A DNA stretch of 64,000 nucleotides, taken from Synechocystis sp. PCC 7509. GTDB lineage: Bacteria; Cyanobacteriota; Cyanobacteriia; Cyanobacteriales; Chroococcidiopsidaceae. This document shows, piece by piece, positions 63,577-64,000 of the stretch (positions within the stretch are counted from its first letter, which is position 1; every line of letters starts with the position of its first letter). The DNA lies in contig NZ_ALVU02000001.1 of assembly GCF_000332075.2 (NCBI RefSeq), positions 2,678,324-2,742,323 of the forward strand. Reading direction: 5' to 3'. The position numbers and the translations under genes are program-made. The notes below the pieces were generated by a model. The model made no database searches, was not told the origin of the DNA, and saw nothing but the letters and a program-made list of their open reading frames with translations.

Positions 63577-64000
63577 CTAACCTTTGACACTAATTATCCC
63601 CGCGATCGCTGCCGAGGCTGCGGAGGTAAAAGCCGAAGCAAATAACCACCAAACGGCGGTTTCTGCTACCTTTTGGGTAGCTTTTGCTTGAATAGTCGCT
63701 TGTTGTTTGCGGGTTTGCTCGATTAGTTGCTCTAATTCTTGGCTAAGTTGAATTGATTTTTCCTCTGATGAGGTAGGTTGAAGTACAGCAAGTACAGTTT
63801 CTGGGGCGGCTTTTAGCGGTTGTTGTCCCCAAAGCTGCTGCCAAAAAGTTTCTAACTGTTCCATCGCTTGATTGACATCGTTTTTAGAAAAGTCTGTGCG
63901 GCTGCTAACTAAGTCTACAAAAGTTTGTCGCCCGATATTTTGGATATGGTTATCGCGGGCGATGGTTTGCATTTCGGGTTCAACAATTAACTGTTCAAAT
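63577..64000 (-). CDS. C-terminal part of a large membrane-associated protein (cut by window edge)
   Basis: The frame stays open past the internal ATG at 63972 to the window end (FEQLIVEPE continues in frame upstream), so it is a partial gene, not a 131-residue protein. It has a repeat-like motif TFVDLVSSRTDFSKNDVNQA, a coiled stretch (LSQELEQLIEQTRKQQATIQ) and a final membrane helix (VWWLFASAFTSAASAAIAGI). I recall similar long cyanobacterial proteins made of repeated RTD-x-S-x-x-x-V motifs. The function is unknown. Confidence 0.7.
   Translation of the reverse strand, partial: FEQLIVEPEMQTIARDNHIQNIGRQTFVDLVSSRTDFSKNDVNQAMEQLETFWQQLWGQQPLKAAPETVLAVLQPTSSEEKSIQLSQELEQLIEQTRKQQATIQAKATQKVAETAVWWLFASAFTSAASAAIAGIISVKG

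Overview
This window comes from a cyanobacterial chromosome. The evidence is the very frequent HIP1 octamer (GCGATCGC), the moderate AT content, and many cyanobacterial families: the short RpoZ omega subunit, DUF1825, DUF2301, DUF928, XisH/XisI, Uma2, the DUF6887/DUF6888 pair, and a heme-A cytochrome oxidase locus of cyanobacterial type. A filamentous or Chroococcidiopsis/Synechocystis PCC 7509-like relative is a guess; no rRNA or tRNA was found to place it.

Layout. 0-2.2 kb: minus-strand trio of a subtilisin-like S8 protease, a small protein and the start of a membrane protein cut by the window edge. 2.6-9.1 kb: GH13 amylase, fasciclin protein divergent from rpoZ, acetoacetate-decarboxylase-like protein, GAF/PP2C regulator, DUF2301 membrane protein. 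9.2-17.2 kb: smc, PRC-barrel protein, hybrid histidine kinase, DUF928 protein. 17.2-18.2 kb: a long gene-free stretch with three strong RNA-like hairpins. 18.2-21.1 kb: an unusual operon of two FHA-domain proteins, one fused to an FAD oxidoreductase, plus a membrane protein. 21.3 kb: a 34-codon gene with its own terminator. 21.5-25.8 kb: PHP protein, acetate kinase with a structured leader, Uma2 and a cNMP-binding histidine kinase. 25.8-29.8 kb: an electrophile/aldehyde-type redox cluster with a MerR regulator and two matching operator-like sites, followed by a 132-135 bp tandem duplication. 29.9-31.7 kb: NrnA-like DHH protein and SixA phosphatase.

31.7-40.4 kb: respiratory oxidase locus. ctaC-ctaD-ctaE run on the plus strand; ctaA-ctaB run divergently and are followed by an ABC exporter. 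Between ctaB and the exporter sits a DUF6888/DUF6887 pair whose first gene seems to start with ATT.

40.6-45.7 kb: an AT-richer accessory island built of small modules (PIN protein, XisH/XisI, HicA/HicB, an unknown protein, a PIN/antitoxin-like pair). The modules are separated by related copies of an intergenic repeat, and by two dyads with GCATAAC ends that resemble integron attC sites. I consider this the most interesting part of the window.

45.9-64 kb: core genes again: lepB, HHH and TM2/SHOCT proteins, DUF1825, a class A penicillin-binding protein, tyrS, pyrF, Uma2, mnmE, a SpoIIM/tandem membrane paralog/RDD cluster, geranylgeranyl-reductase-family protein, type 2 IPP isomerase, sppA and two membrane proteins, the last cut by the window edge. 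Several given starts were moved to internal ATG/GTG codons because homologous families or ribosome binding sites favour them; each case is stated.
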